From Pseudoalteromonas spongiae UST010723-006 (GTDB lineage Bacteria; Pseudomonadota; Gammaproteobacteria; Enterobacterales; Alteromonadaceae): a DNA stretch of 64,000 nt. The notes under the pieces are model-generated. The model had not been told where the DNA came from. It worked only from the letters and a program-made list of their open reading frames with translations, and made no database searches. The translations under genes were made by a program, and so were the position numbers. The stretch spans positions 2,219,001 to 2,283,000 of the forward strand of contig NZ_CP011039.1 in the NCBI RefSeq assembly GCF_000238255.3, given 5' to 3'. Shown here in pieces: positions 18,278-27,694 of this stretch (its first letter is position 1; every line of letters starts with the position of its first letter).

Positions 18278-18844
18278 TTACGATATTTTCAGGAAATCTA
18301 CAATAACAGGAAAATAACGTTCGAACCCTATAAAGCTGTGATCGCCAGCAAATTCAACGTGCTGACGGCAGTTTTTATAATAATCGACCGCCTGTGAAAA
18401 ATCTAATACTTCATCACCCATCTGTTGTAAAAGTAAAATCAACTCAGGCTGTGACAAGTTAGCAATGTAAAACTGCTTTAACTGGTCAACATGACGTTCA
18501 GTCACAACGTAATAGTAATCTTGATATGGGTTGTACTGCGTACCTAGGTAATCATGCATTAGGTCAAATGGTGCAACCGCCGGATTAACAACCACCGCTG
18601 GCAGTTGATAGCGCTCGGATAAAATAGTCGCAAAGTATCCGCCTAATGAACTACCAATCAATTTAGTATTGGCCGTTATTAGCGCTTCGAGCGTCAGCAA
18701 AATTTCACGCGGTTCATGGTTTAGTTTTGGTACTAAATACTCAACATCATGATATTTCGCTAAATACTGACCAAATTGTTGTGCTTTGAATGATTCTGGT
18801 GAGCTATTAAAACCATGAATATATATTACGCGTTGTTTAGCCAT
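18278..18844 (-). CDS. yqiA: YqiA-type alpha/beta-hydrolase (esterase)
   Basis: This is a small serine esterase of the YqiA family. E. coli YqiA hydrolyses palmitoyl-CoA-type and nitrophenyl esters, but its physiological role is uncertain. The start at ATG 18844 gives MAKQRVIYIHGFNSSPESF, the family start, and 188 residues. The longer frame lies inside cpdA. The oxyanion motif is YIHGFNSSP, the nucleophile is in LIGSSLGGYFA, and the final His is in GDHSFIG. It overlaps the cpdA end by 19 bases, which fits a coupled operon. Confidence 0.9.
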   Translation of the reverse strand: MAKQRVIYIHGFNSSPESFKAQQFGQYLAKYHDVEYLVPKLNHEPREILLTLEALITANTKLIGSSLGGYFATILSERYQLPAVVVNPAVAPFDLMHDYLGTQYNPYQDYYYVVTERHVDQLKQFYIANLSQPELILLLQQMGDEVLDFSQAVDYYKNCRQHVEFAGDHSFIGFERYFPVIVDFLKIS

Positions 18845-19608
18845 ACTACCTGAGTGTTTAAACTGCCATTTTGCTGTAATCGTATCATACGAAAGGCAGG
18901 ACCTAAGTCGACTTGTTGCCAATCGCTGGTATTTTTTTCAAATTGTATCGAGGTGGCAGGCGTAGCAAATACTGCAAACTCGTTAAACAACCAGCTATAT
19001 TCGTTGTGAACATGACCATGGATTAACCCTTTCACCTTTTTAAATTGGGTTAATTGTGAAAGCAGTGCTTCGCCATTTTCCAACATATGTTTATCAAGGT
19101 AACCCTGAATAGGGATTGGGTGATGATGAGTAAACAGCAAAGCATGCTTGGTATTACCCGTTAACTCATGTTTTATCTCGTTGAGGTGCATCTCACTTAC
19201 ACACCCTGCAGGCGTTGGCCCTTTAGAATTAGCCAATAGCACTTGCCAGTGATCATTTTCCAACACTTTGCTGTCGCGAATGCCATACTGACTAAAAATC
19301 TCGCGATAAATATCTATTTCGTCATGATTGCCCGGTAGCCAAAACAACTTATCAGCGAGGCCTGCTTGTTGTACCAAGTGAGCAAACAAGTGATATGACG
19401 CTTCACTGTGATCTTGTGTTAAATCTCCGCCAAAAATAATAGCATCGCATTCAATTGATTTAATACACGCCAATGTTTTTGCTAAATTATTTGCGGTATT
19501 TACACAAAAATATTCACCATTTGGTTCTGCAAAAACATGACTATCGGTGATATGAACCAGTGTTAATTGCGCTTTATCAAAGTGTTCGCGTTGGCTAAAC
19601 CATGTCAT
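18826..19608 (-). CDS. cpdA: 3',5'-cyclic-AMP phosphodiesterase
   Basis: CpdA is a metallophosphoesterase that degrades cAMP and so tunes CRP-dependent genes. The 260-residue protein has the metal-site blocks LVHITDSHVF, IFGGDLTQD, LPGNHDEID, FTHHHPIP and LIHGHVHNEY in the right order. E. coli CpdA is 275 residues. It overlaps yqiB by 14 bases at its start and yqiA at its end. The position inside nudF-yqiB-cpdA-yqiA-parE supports the specific assignment over a generic phosphoesterase. Confidence 0.94.
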   Translation of the reverse strand: MTWFSQREHFDKAQLTLVHITDSHVFAEPNGEYFCVNTANNLAKTLACIKSIECDAIIFGGDLTQDHSEASYHLFAHLVQQAGLADKLFWLPGNHDEIDIYREIFSQYGIRDSKVLENDHWQVLLANSKGPTPAGCVSEMHLNEIKHELTGNTKHALLFTHHHPIPIQGYLDKHMLENGEALLSQLTQFKKVKGLIHGHVHNEYSWLFNEFAVFATPATSIQFEKNTSDWQQVDLGPAFRMIRLQQNGSLNTQVVWLNNA

Positions 19609-20041
19609 GATCGGTATCCCAGTGGAAAGTGCTACGCCCTTGGTTAATACAGTATTCTAACCAATCTTTTAAAAATGCATTCAATTGATATTTTTCATCT
19701 TTTTGATGCATATCAGGGTTTGGGTAACCATAGGCCGGTTTAACCCGTTTGGGATAATATTTACATACTACTTCTGCAACTTTGGCATCGTGATAGACAC
19801 GCACGTTTAAATCAGGTCGCGTAAACCCTATCACTTGGTGGTCTGTTTGTTTAAGCGAGACTAAATTAGTATAAGGAGATGCTTCTAATACGGTAAGCGT
19901 AAACTCAAAACCACCTACCAATACCTTATTCACCGCCCCTCTATCATTTTCTTTTGGCATCAGGCGGTTTATGCGTGCATAGTTTTGCTCACATAAACGA
20001 ATGTACTTAGGTAAATTTTGTCGATAAGCCTGTGCTAACAC
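19595..20041 (-). CDS. yqiB: DUF1249 family protein YqiB
   Basis: The 148-residue cytoplasmic protein of unknown function belongs to DUF1249. Typical stretches are YRQNLPKYIRLCEQNYARI, DLNVRVYHDAKVAEV and NQGRSTFHWD near the end. It is short and globular with no signal or membrane segment. It overlaps nudF by 7 bases and cpdA by 14, so it is translated as part of the cluster. The link to nucleotide turnover genes (ADP-ribose, cAMP) is positional only. Confidence 0.88.
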   Translation of the reverse strand: MLAQAYRQNLPKYIRLCEQNYARINRLMPKENDRGAVNKVLVGGFEFTLTVLEASPYTNLVSLKQTDHQVIGFTRPDLNVRVYHDAKVAEVVCKYYPKRVKPAYGYPNPDMHQKDEKYQLNAFLKDWLEYCINQGRSTFHWDTDHDMV

Positions 20042-20658
20042 GTACTGTACTTCTCTCTTATTGCATCAATATTTAATTTAAGCCACTGCAAGCAAATTAC
20101 GGTGGCTGCATTATCCATTTCACCTTCATCAAGTAATTGAAACGCCTTTTCTATTGGGATTACATGTACCCTAATATCTTCACCTTCTTCAGGTACGCCA
20201 TAAATGCCACCAGCTCGCGATAAATCCGCTTCACCATAATATAAGTATAAACGCTCTGATGTTCCGCCGGGGCTTGAAAGATACGACAGCATAAACTTAA
20301 TATTATCAAGTGTTATGCCAGACTCTTCTTTCGCTTCTTTTTTTACCACGGCTTCGTAATCTTTAATGCCATCAGTCATACCTGCAATCACTTCAAGCAA
20401 CCATGGCGATTTATCATCGTTAAATGCACCAATGCGTATTTGTTCGATAAGCAGCACCGCATCCAATTTTGGATCATAAGGTAAGACAGCTACTGCATCA
20501 CCGCGTTCAAATATTTCTCGCACAATCACATCGGATTGCCCACCGGCAAATAATGCGTGACGAAAGTGATATTCATCAATTTTAAAAAAACCGTTAAAAG
20601 TGCGCTTTTTCGCGACGATTTCTACGTCTGATTGCTTGAATTTTGTAATTTTGGCCAT
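20035..20658 (-). CDS. nudF: ADP-ribose pyrophosphatase
   Basis: NudF is a Nudix hydrolase that splits ADP-ribose to AMP and ribose 5-phosphate. The 207-residue protein has the Nudix box starting GMTDGIKDYEAVVKKEAKEE, followed by SGI. Here the usual RE pair reads KE, a conservative change, while the EExG glutamates are kept. FYLSSPGG-like YLSSPGGTSERLYLY identifies the ADP-ribose subfamily. It is the first gene of the cluster and is divergent from tolC, with a shared 194-base promoter region. Confidence 0.95.
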   Translation of the reverse strand: MAKITKFKQSDVEIVAKKRTFNGFFKIDEYHFRHALFAGGQSDVIVREIFERGDAVAVLPYDPKLDAVLLIEQIRIGAFNDDKSPWLLEVIAGMTDGIKDYEAVVKKEAKEESGITLDNIKFMLSYLSSPGGTSERLYLYYGEADLSRAGGIYGVPEEGEDIRVHVIPIEKAFQLLDEGEMDNAATVICLQWLKLNIDAIREKYSTC

Positions 20659-20687
20659 ATAAAAGGTGATTAATTAGTTTAAAATCT

Positions 20688-20706
20688 ATTCGATAATCTA
20701 TCGAAT
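20688..20706. promoter_or_regulatory. 19-base palindrome between nudF and tolC (operator candidate)
   Basis: ATTCGATA-ATC-TATCGAAT is a perfect palindrome with 8-base arms, 30 bases upstream of nudF and about 147 upstream of tolC. Perfect arms of this length in a divergent promoter suggest a dimeric repressor or activator site. The binding protein is not identifiable by eye. Confidence 0.5.
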
Positions 20707-20852
20707 TTTCGGTATTTTAGCTGATAAAGTGAATAAAACGAATTTTTCATATTCTGTTACACTTGAATACTTTGTTTTACTGTATTGTTTTTCTAATCAA
20801 TAAAAAAACACGCTAAGATGCTTTCAAAAATTGTCTGGGGATGACAACCACT

Positions 20853-22133
20853 ATGAAAAAGAAATTACTATCTGCGCTTGTTGCATTAAGCTGTGGCTTT
20901 TCAGTTACAAACGCTAATGCAGAAGACCTTATGCAAGTATACGAAATTGCACTTGCAAACGATCCTGTTGTACTAAAAGCAAAAGCAACACGTGATGCAC
21001 AAGACTACAACACTGACATCGCAATGGCGCGTTTATTACCACAAATTGGCGCATCAATGGGTTATGAAAAAGTTGATGGCGATGCTGGCGATTCTGATAC
21101 GTTTAGCCGCGGCGTTAGACTAGACCAAGACCTATTCAACTTAGGCTCATGGAAATCACTAAACATAGCAGAAAAGCAAGCGCTACAAGCTGATGCAAGC
21201 TACCGATTAGCGCAGCAAAACCTGATTGTACGCGTATCAAATGCTTACTTTAACGTACTAGCACGCCAAGATGATTTAGAGTTTGTGCGCGCTGAAAAGC
21301 GTGCGATTGAGCGTCAGTTAGAGCAAACAAAACAACGTCACGCGGTAGGCTTAACAGCTATTACTGATGTACACGAAGCGCAAGCACAATACGATAACGC
21401 AGTAGCCCGAGAAATTGTGGCGCTTAACGATGTTGAGACAGCACGTGAAGAACTAGGTGAAATCACGGGTAAATATCACGAAAAGCTTAACGCACTTAAT
21501 ACAGACAAGTTCTCAACGGTAAAACCAGCGCGTAAGAGCACTGAGTTTGTTGAATCTGCAAAAGAAAACAATATTTCACTGCAGGTGTCACGCGTTTCTG
21601 TAGATATTGCGAAAGAGCAAATTGAACAAGCAAAAGCGGGGCATTATCCAAAGCTTACGTTATCAGCGTCTTATGGTGATGGACTAGGTGAAACTGGCCC
21701 CCGTGTTGACCAAACAAAAGTTGGTCTAGACTTCACTGTGCCGATTTATCAAGGTGGCGGTACACAAGCTGCTGTAAACCAAGCATCTGAGTACTTTGTT
21801 GCTGCAAGCCAAGAGTTTGAAAGCGCATACCGCAATGTAAATAAGCAAGTACGTACTTCTTACAACCAAGTAGTGTCAGATATCGCTACTTACCGCGCCC
21901 TTGAGCAAGCGGTTGTTTCAGCAGAAAGTGCATTACAAGCAACTGAAGCAGGTTTTGAAGTAGGTACACGTACTATCGTTGACGTATTGCTAAGTACACG
22001 TAACTTATATGACGCGAGCCGTAATTTATCTGCGGTACGTTACCGTTACGTAGTTTCTACACTGGGCTTAAAACTTGCTGAAGGTACACTGTCGCGCAGT
22101 GATATCGAAGCAATTAACCGCGGTTTAAACTAA
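20853..22133 (+). CDS. tolC: Outer-membrane channel protein TolC
   Basis: TolC is the trimeric outer-membrane exit duct for tripartite efflux pumps and type I secretion. I start at ATG 20853 (426 residues), giving a clean signal peptide MKKKLLSALVALSCGFSV ending ANA before EDLMQVYEIA. An ATG at 20841 immediately abuts the TGGGG ribosome site and is less likely. The two internal OEP repeats are visible, with LVALNDV-type helices and VDVLLSTRNLYDASRNL near the C-terminus. Divergent tolC/nudF is conserved in enterics. Confidence 0.95.
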   Translation: MKKKLLSALVALSCGFSVTNANAEDLMQVYEIALANDPVVLKAKATRDAQDYNTDIAMARLLPQIGASMGYEKVDGDAGDSDTFSRGVRLDQDLFNLGSWKSLNIAEKQALQADASYRLAQQNLIVRVSNAYFNVLARQDDLEFVRAEKRAIERQLEQTKQRHAVGLTAITDVHEAQAQYDNAVAREIVALNDVETAREELGEITGKYHEKLNALNTDKFSTVKPARKSTEFVESAKENNISLQVSRVSVDIAKEQIEQAKAGHYPKLTLSASYGDGLGETGPRVDQTKVGLDFTVPIYQGGGTQAAVNQASEYFVAASQEFESAYRNVNKQVRTSYNQVVSDIATYRALEQAVVSAESALQATEAGFEVGTRTIVDVLLSTRNLYDASRNLSAVRYRYVVSTLGLKLAEGTLSRSDIEAINRGLN

Positions 22134-22151
22134 TCTCGGTGATGTAATGCC

Positions 22152-22181
22152 ACGTGGGAATAAATCAATTCCCACGTTTTC
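22152..22181 (+). terminator. Intrinsic terminator after tolC
   Basis: ACGTGGGAAT (22152-22161) pairs with ATTCCCACGT (22168-22177) and is followed by TTTTCC. It is a 10-base perfect stem 18 bases after the stop. Confidence 0.75.
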
Positions 22182-22231
22182 CTCTCTTTTTGTTATACTC
22201 GCGCTAATTTTTACTTTTTCCTTCGAATATT

Positions 22232-23158
22232 GTGATCACTAAAGCGCCATTTTCATATTCTTTTCTTGCTCCAAAATATTGGCTTACTTGGTTAAGTGTG
22301 CTGATTTTGTATCTTCTGTCTTGGTTACCGTATCGACTACAAATTTGGCTGGGTAAATTATTAGGTCGCCTAGTTTATAGGTTTGTAAAAAAACGCCGTA
22401 AAATCGCCGAAGTCAATATTGCGTTAGCCTTTCCCGAACTAGACAAAGCAGCGCAGGCAAAATTAGTAAAAGAGAACTTAGAAAATACCGGCATTGCGAT
22501 TTTTGAATCGGGTATGGCGTGGTGGTGGCCTCAGTGGCGTGCAAAAAAGCACTTTGGTGGCATTACTGGTTATCACCATATTGAAAAAGCGATTAATAAT
22601 GGCAAAGGCGTATTGTTGCTGGTTCCTCATATGATGCACTTAGAAGTTGCGGGCCGCATGATGGGAATACAAAACAACGGAGTTGGATTTTATCGCCCTC
22701 ACAATAACCCGTTAATGGAATACATTATTGTCAATGGTCGCCTACGCTTTAGTGAAGCACTGGTGACAAAGCGCGATGTAAAGAGCTTATTAAAAGCATT
22801 AAGCCAACAAAAGTTATGCTATTACTTGCCTGATCAAGACTATGGCCGCAAACGTTCTGAATTTGTACCGTTTTTCGCGGTTAAAGAAACGTGTACTACA
22901 ACTGGCACGCTTATTTTTGCCAGCAGCAAGAAAAGTGAAACCGTCGCACTATCTACCTACCGTAAGGATAATAAGTACTATCTTGACGTCAGCCCAGTGT
23001 TTGAAAACTTCCCAACCGGGAACGATATTGACGATGTAACACGTGTCAACCAGGCTATGGAAGAGGCTATAGCCAAAGCACCTGAACAATATTTGTGGCT
23101 TCACCGTCGCTTTAAAACGCAAAAAGATCCAAACGCTCAGTCGTACTATAAAAAATAA
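22232..23158 (+). CDS. lpxL: Lipid A biosynthesis lauroyl acyltransferase (LpxL/HtrB family)
   Basis: LpxL adds a secondary acyl chain to Kdo2-lipid IVA at the inner membrane. The GTG start at 22232 is supported by alignment: SYSFLAPKYWLTWLSVLIL matches the E. coli N-terminus, and no ATG is available near it. The HX4E motif is in VPHMMHLEVAG. Other matches are GVGFYRPHNNPLMEY, PDQDYGRKRSEFVPFFAV and PEQYLWLHRRFKT. The 308 residues are normal. The family also contains LpxM and LpxP, so acyl specificity is not certain. Confidence 0.92.
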   Translation: MITKAPFSYSFLAPKYWLTWLSVLILYLLSWLPYRLQIWLGKLLGRLVYRFVKKRRKIAEVNIALAFPELDKAAQAKLVKENLENTGIAIFESGMAWWWPQWRAKKHFGGITGYHHIEKAINNGKGVLLLVPHMMHLEVAGRMMGIQNNGVGFYRPHNNPLMEYIIVNGRLRFSEALVTKRDVKSLLKALSQQKLCYYLPDQDYGRKRSEFVPFFAVKETCTTTGTLIFASSKKSETVALSTYRKDNKYYLDVSPVFENFPTGNDIDDVTRVNQAMEEAIAKAPEQYLWLHRRFKTQKDPNAQSYYKK

Positions 23159-23163
23159 TACAT

Positions 23164-23202
23164 AGCCGCTTTACGCTTCAAATTGTAAAGCGGCTTGTCA
23201 TT
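23164..23202 (+). terminator. Hairpin terminator after lpxL
   Basis: AGCCGCTTTAC (23164-23174) pairs perfectly with GTAAAGCGGCT (23185-23195) and is followed by TGTCATTTAA. The stem is strong but the T-run is weak. Confidence 0.55.
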
Positions 23203-23326
23203 TAACTCTGTCAAAAACAGATAAAGTGTTATCAGTGTTAACTTATCACCTAAAAATACGAATTAAGTATTATGCAAATTAGTATTAGGTTACAGCTATT
23301 ATTGACTTGCTTTATATTTAATCATT

Positions 23327-23905
23327 GTGAGTGTCGTTGTGTGGTTTTGGATTAAACATTTATCTTTGGGTTTTATCTTAATTGCGGCCGCACTGTATCT
23401 TCTACTTGGCAAAGGGCCTGTATTAGAAGCTAACAAATCAAATGCAGCAGCAGAGGGCTTATCTAACTTCTATAATAGCTTTCGCAGTACCTTAAGCTCG
23501 ATGACTGAACGCGAGAAATACGTCATTCAATTAGACGAACCCGACAGCTCGTTAGCTGAGCAACTAAGGCAACGTCGTACCTCAAACAAAATTCCAGCGC
23601 ATTGGCGCGGTGAAATTAAAGCGCGCCGCTTCGCGAAAGGCGATACATTAAAAGAAGTGATGTCAGATTTTGCCAAGCAAGAAGGCATCGAGTTTTTGTG
23701 GTATCTCAACAAAGATTACGTCATTAAAGATAACTTTCGCGTAGACGAAACCTTTATAACAACCCTGTACCAAGTTTCTAAAGCCATCGACAGTGACTTC
23801 GAAAACACGGTGTACGGCTTTTTCTGTTACAAACACAGCACCGCAGTTATCACTGAAAATCCAACTCGCTATGTGCGTGATAACTGCGTGAAAGCGACTC
23901 TCTAA
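23327..23905 (+). CDS. TcpQ C-terminal-domain-like envelope protein
   Basis: The 192-residue protein begins at a GTG and has one N-terminal membrane anchor (FWIKHLSLGFILIAAALYLLL). A variable linker is followed by a C-terminal domain of about 85 residues. The pattern GDTLKEVMSDFAKQEGIEFLWYL...VIKDNFRVDETF resembles the TcpQ/PilL C-terminal secretin-associated fold. TcpQ helps place the secretin of toxin-coregulated pili. No pilus genes adjoin it here, so its partner is unknown. Its stop overlaps the convergent glnE stop by 3 bases. Confidence 0.65.
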   Translation: MSVVVWFWIKHLSLGFILIAAALYLLLGKGPVLEANKSNAAAEGLSNFYNSFRSTLSSMTEREKYVIQLDEPDSSLAEQLRQRRTSNKIPAHWRGEIKARRFAKGDTLKEVMSDFAKQEGIEFLWYLNKDYVIKDNFRVDETFITTLYQVSKAIDSDFENTVYGFFCYKHSTAVITENPTRYVRDNCVKATL

Positions 23906-26694
23906 GCTAAATACTTTTGCCAAATTGTCGTAACGGCGTTCACATCGTTTTGCACGCTTTCAAGGCTCACTAGCTTCGCTTCTTGGCGTAAACTCACTTG
24001 GTGGTACAGTTCACGATAATCGCAATATGCTGATGTTAGCTGCTGCATTTCAATAGGCTCAATAAACCCATGCTCTGCTGCACTGGCAAATATACGTATA
24101 TTATCGGAATACTGAGTTATTTTTGGCTGAGCATAGGCATTTTTTAAGACAAAATATTGCGCCAAAAACTCAATATCCGCCATGCCCCCTACGCCTTGTT
24201 TAATATCAAACTCAGCACCACTGGCTTTAATTAAATGGTCGCGCATTTTTTGTCGCATGTTTACGACGTCCTCACGTAATTTTTGTTCATCACGCTGACG
24301 CGACAGCACTTCATTTCTAATTTCATTAAAACGTGCGAGTAACGACGCTTGCCCATAGGTCATGCGCGCTCTCACCAGCGCCTGATGTTCCCATGTCCAC
24401 GCCTGCTTTAACTGATATTCACGGAAAGTTTCAATATTAATAGCCAATAAGCCAGACGCCCCTTCTGGGCGTAAGCGTGTATCAAGCTCATAAAGAATGC
24501 CAGAAGCGGTACGAGTATTAAATAAATGCAATAAACGCTGTGCTAACTTCAAATAAAACTGGCGCGCATCGATTTGTTTATCGCCATTAGTTTGCCCAAC
24601 ACCATCACAGTTATGCACAAATACCAAATCAAGATCAGAGTCGTAGCCTAGCTCTACCCCACCCGCTTTGCCATACGCGATAACTGCAAAGCCTTTTTCA
24701 TCATCACTAGCCTCAGGTGGATAGCCAAAACGCGTTACCATTTGCTGCCAAGCCAGATTTACACACTGAGCTACTATCGCTTCTGATAATGCCGTAAGGT
24801 GGTCGCTTACTTTCATAACATCGAGCACACCGGTGGCATCTGCCGCAGCAATACGTAATTGATGCGTTTGTTTAAACTGACGCAATGCTTCCATTTGCAG
24901 CTCTAAGTCATTTTCATCGATACGTAAAAAGTACTGACGGATTTCCTGCTCATAGCCACTTAATGGCAAGGTTTTATAAAGCTGGGCTGGGTCAATTAAT
25001 TCATCCAGCAAAATAGGATAACAAGCTAAATGTTCACCTATCCATTTGCTATGCGCACAGAGTTTAAATAGCTGATTGAGTGCCCCTGGGTTTTCTAGTA
25101 ATAACTCCAAATAGGCTGTACGTGAAATCACTTTCTCTACCACAGCGAGTACGCGCTTAAGAATACTCGGTTCACAACCGCATTTATCTGCTTGCTGTAG
25201 TAATAGCGGCATCAATTTATCAAGCACATCGCGCCCGCGCCCGCCCAGTTTGCGCTTGGTTCCCGACACTTTAAAATCATAAACGATATTAAAAAACTCG
25301 GTATTTTGTCCAAACAACAAATGCGAACTAATCACCTCGATACTTGGCTTTTCCCACAACAGTTCATAGCGCGAATCGACATCTTGTTCATCGTCATCTT
25401 CCGCGCCTATCATGGCATTAAACTCATCGTGAATAAGTCGCATTTGTTGGTTAATCAATGCTGTTGCATCACCATAATTTGACGTTTCTAACAACGCACT
25501 TAAACGCATTTGGCCAAGGTCATCTTGTGGCAATGTTTGTGTTTGTTTGTCATCAAACTGCTGTAAATATTGCTCAATACGGCGTAAGAACAAATACCCG
25601 TCAGTTAATGTATTGGCAACGTCTTGTGGTACTTCGTTAAGCGTTGCTAATGCTTCCAGCGCTTTACAAAATGATTGCACCTGTAGACTTGGCTCGCGCC
25701 CTCCTCGGATCATTTGCAGTGCTTGCACCACAAACTCGGCTTCACGAATACCACCAGCACCAAGTTTAATGTTTTCAGTAAGCCCTTTACGACGCACATC
25801 TTGTGCGATAAGTGCTTTCATTTTTCGAAGCGATTCAATCACCGAAAAATCTATGTATTTACGATAAACAAAAGGCCTTAGTAAATCGTAAAACTCCTGC
25901 CAATAGCTTGATTCAGTGCCAAGTAACCGCGCCTTTAACATGGCATAGCGCTCCCAATCACGACCTTGCTCTTGGTAATACTCTTCCATTGCATTAAAGC
26001 TCATAACTAATGGGCCACTGTCGCCAAACGGTCGAAGGCGCATATCAACGCGGAAAACTTGCCCTTCAGGTGTGACCTGATTCAATGCGGCAATGGTTTT
26101 TTGCGCTACTTTAGTGAAGAAAACCTGCGCTTCACACGATTTACGTCCACCTTGGGTTTCAACTTGGTATGGATAGGTAAAAATCAGGTCGATATCTGAC
26201 GAGTAATTAAGCTCATAACCGCCCAGCTTGCCCATGCCTAAAATCAGCATCGGCATGGCATCCCCTTTGTCATCAGTAGGCTTACCCCAAACGCTAGTAA
26301 CCTGGGCATATGCCCAGCGATACGCTGAATCTATTAACTGTTCACTTAATTGAGAGGTGTAACTAATGCTGTCGCGAATATCATTTTTAAGCACAAGATC
26401 AAGGTATGCGAGCTTTAACCAATGCAAGTTGCGATACTCTCTGAGCGTTTGAAATGCATCACTTTCTGCAATCTTAGCAAGTGACTGCGTATCAAAAACA
26501 GCGCTGGTATCGCGTGATGCAAGCCATTGGTCATTGTGTAAATAGTCGATAAAGTGTGGATGCTGCGCCAATATACGAAAAGCAAAGTCGCTCAACGCTA
26601 ATAGTGCCACTACATTTGGTTCAGCTTGCTTATCAGCAAAAATCTCATTAAATCGCTGCTGCCCCAGTTGTTGTAAACCTTGTGCTAACTCCAT
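23902..26694 (-). CDS. glnE: Bifunctional glutamine synthetase adenylyltransferase/deadenylase
   Basis: GlnE adenylylates and deadenylylates glutamine synthetase in response to PII and glutamine. The 930-residue protein (E. coli 946) has two nucleotidyltransferase modules. The N-terminal one carries GMGKLGGYELNYSSDIDLIF. The C-terminal one carries AYGKAGGVELGYDSDLDLVF. Between and after them are the helical regions, including GAGGIREAEFVVQ and GVGGMADIEFLAQ, which mark the paired C-terminal helices. Both active sites keep their G-S-D-D/L-D residues. It is a single minus-strand gene. Confidence 0.97.
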   Translation of the reverse strand: MELAQGLQQLGQQRFNEIFADKQAEPNVVALLALSDFAFRILAQHPHFIDYLHNDQWLASRDTSAVFDTQSLAKIAESDAFQTLREYRNLHWLKLAYLDLVLKNDIRDSISYTSQLSEQLIDSAYRWAYAQVTSVWGKPTDDKGDAMPMLILGMGKLGGYELNYSSDIDLIFTYPYQVETQGGRKSCEAQVFFTKVAQKTIAALNQVTPEGQVFRVDMRLRPFGDSGPLVMSFNAMEEYYQEQGRDWERYAMLKARLLGTESSYWQEFYDLLRPFVYRKYIDFSVIESLRKMKALIAQDVRRKGLTENIKLGAGGIREAEFVVQALQMIRGGREPSLQVQSFCKALEALATLNEVPQDVANTLTDGYLFLRRIEQYLQQFDDKQTQTLPQDDLGQMRLSALLETSNYGDATALINQQMRLIHDEFNAMIGAEDDDEQDVDSRYELLWEKPSIEVISSHLLFGQNTEFFNIVYDFKVSGTKRKLGGRGRDVLDKLMPLLLQQADKCGCEPSILKRVLAVVEKVISRTAYLELLLENPGALNQLFKLCAHSKWIGEHLACYPILLDELIDPAQLYKTLPLSGYEQEIRQYFLRIDENDLELQMEALRQFKQTHQLRIAAADATGVLDVMKVSDHLTALSEAIVAQCVNLAWQQMVTRFGYPPEASDDEKGFAVIAYGKAGGVELGYDSDLDLVFVHNCDGVGQTNGDKQIDARQFYLKLAQRLLHLFNTRTASGILYELDTRLRPEGASGLLAINIETFREYQLKQAWTWEHQALVRARMTYGQASLLARFNEIRNEVLSRQRDEQKLREDVVNMRQKMRDHLIKASGAEFDIKQGVGGMADIEFLAQYFVLKNAYAQPKITQYSDNIRIFASAAEHGFIEPIEMQQLTSAYCDYRELYHQVSLRQEAKLVSLESVQNDVNAVTTIWQKYLA

Positions 26695-26763
26695 AACTTA
26701 CTTACACTCTTAAACTTAATTCTAAAGCTATCCAGTATCTTAGCAAAAAAGAAAGCTATTTTT

Positions 26764-27660
26764 ATGTCTTATATCAGTCTATCTAACGATCTTTTAGTCG
26801 CATTCGCCATCACCGGACTATTGGTTTTGGTTGTCTTAATGGTGGTTAAAAAGCAGTTACAAGCCGACAGCAGCGAACATGATTTAATGGATGAATTAGC
26901 GAAAAAAGATAACTTTGCTATGGGCATTAGTTATGCGTCTTCTATTTTCAGCATTATTTTAGTTGTTAGTTTTATTGCAAGGGAATTTGACTTGTCGCAA
27001 TGGCAAGAAAGTTTACCGCACATGGCACTCGCACTCGCGCTCGCATTAGTGTTTATTTGGTTTGGCAAGTGGATCCATAACCGCCTCATTCTAAGAGATT
27101 TTAATGAAGCAAGGGCAATAGAAAAGCGCAATGTATGCGCAGCACTCATCGATACCGGCGTATTGCTGGCAAATTCAATCATTGTGCTTGGTCTTTACAA
27201 ATGGTCTAAAGCGACAAACTTTAATACTTTACTGATTGATATTATCGCGTTTATTGCCATTCAATTTATTATTTTGCTGCATACTCGCTGGCAAGAAAAA
27301 CGCTTTGCCGCGACTAATCAAGGCGCTTCAATGCAAACTTATTTTGCCTACGACAACACGTCAATAGGCTTGCGCTTTGCGTCACGCATGATTGCATTAT
27401 CGCTAGCAATTTTTGCGGCACTTGCCAGCATTCAGTTTATTGCCGGTAACTTTATCGACAATATCATTATGATTTTATTAAACGTAGTTGTGTTTGTTGC
27501 ACTGCACCAAATTACCGCATTATTGGTATTAAAACTGGCGCTACCAAAAGTACAAAACAACATTGAAGTGGAACAACAAGACAACATCGGCATCGCCAGT
27601 ATTGAGCTTGCTGTTCATATTGCTATAGGAATTTTACTACTGCGTTTGTTCTCGCTGTAA
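26764..27660 (+). CDS. DUF350-like integral membrane protein
   Basis: The 298-residue inner-membrane protein has about eight hydrophobic segments. An internal duplication is visible: DNFAMGISYASSIFSIILV (from residue 49), DNTSIGLRFASRMIALSLA (about residue 196) and QDNIGIASIELAVHIAI (about 275). Each is a polar D-N start followed by a Gly and a helix, the pattern of DUF350 (YjfL-like) repeats. Function is unknown, although YjfL relatives occur with stress-related genes. It is transcribed alone between glnE and the ABC exporter. Confidence 0.7.
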   Translation: MSYISLSNDLLVAFAITGLLVLVVLMVVKKQLQADSSEHDLMDELAKKDNFAMGISYASSIFSIILVVSFIAREFDLSQWQESLPHMALALALALVFIWFGKWIHNRLILRDFNEARAIEKRNVCAALIDTGVLLANSIIVLGLYKWSKATNFNTLLIDIIAFIAIQFIILLHTRWQEKRFAATNQGASMQTYFAYDNTSIGLRFASRMIALSLAIFAALASIQFIAGNFIDNIIMILLNVVVFVALHQITALLVLKLALPKVQNNIEVEQQDNIGIASIELAVHIAIGILLLRLFSL

Positions 27661-27694
27661 CATCTGCTTTAATTGGAATTTGAGCAAGCGCGGT

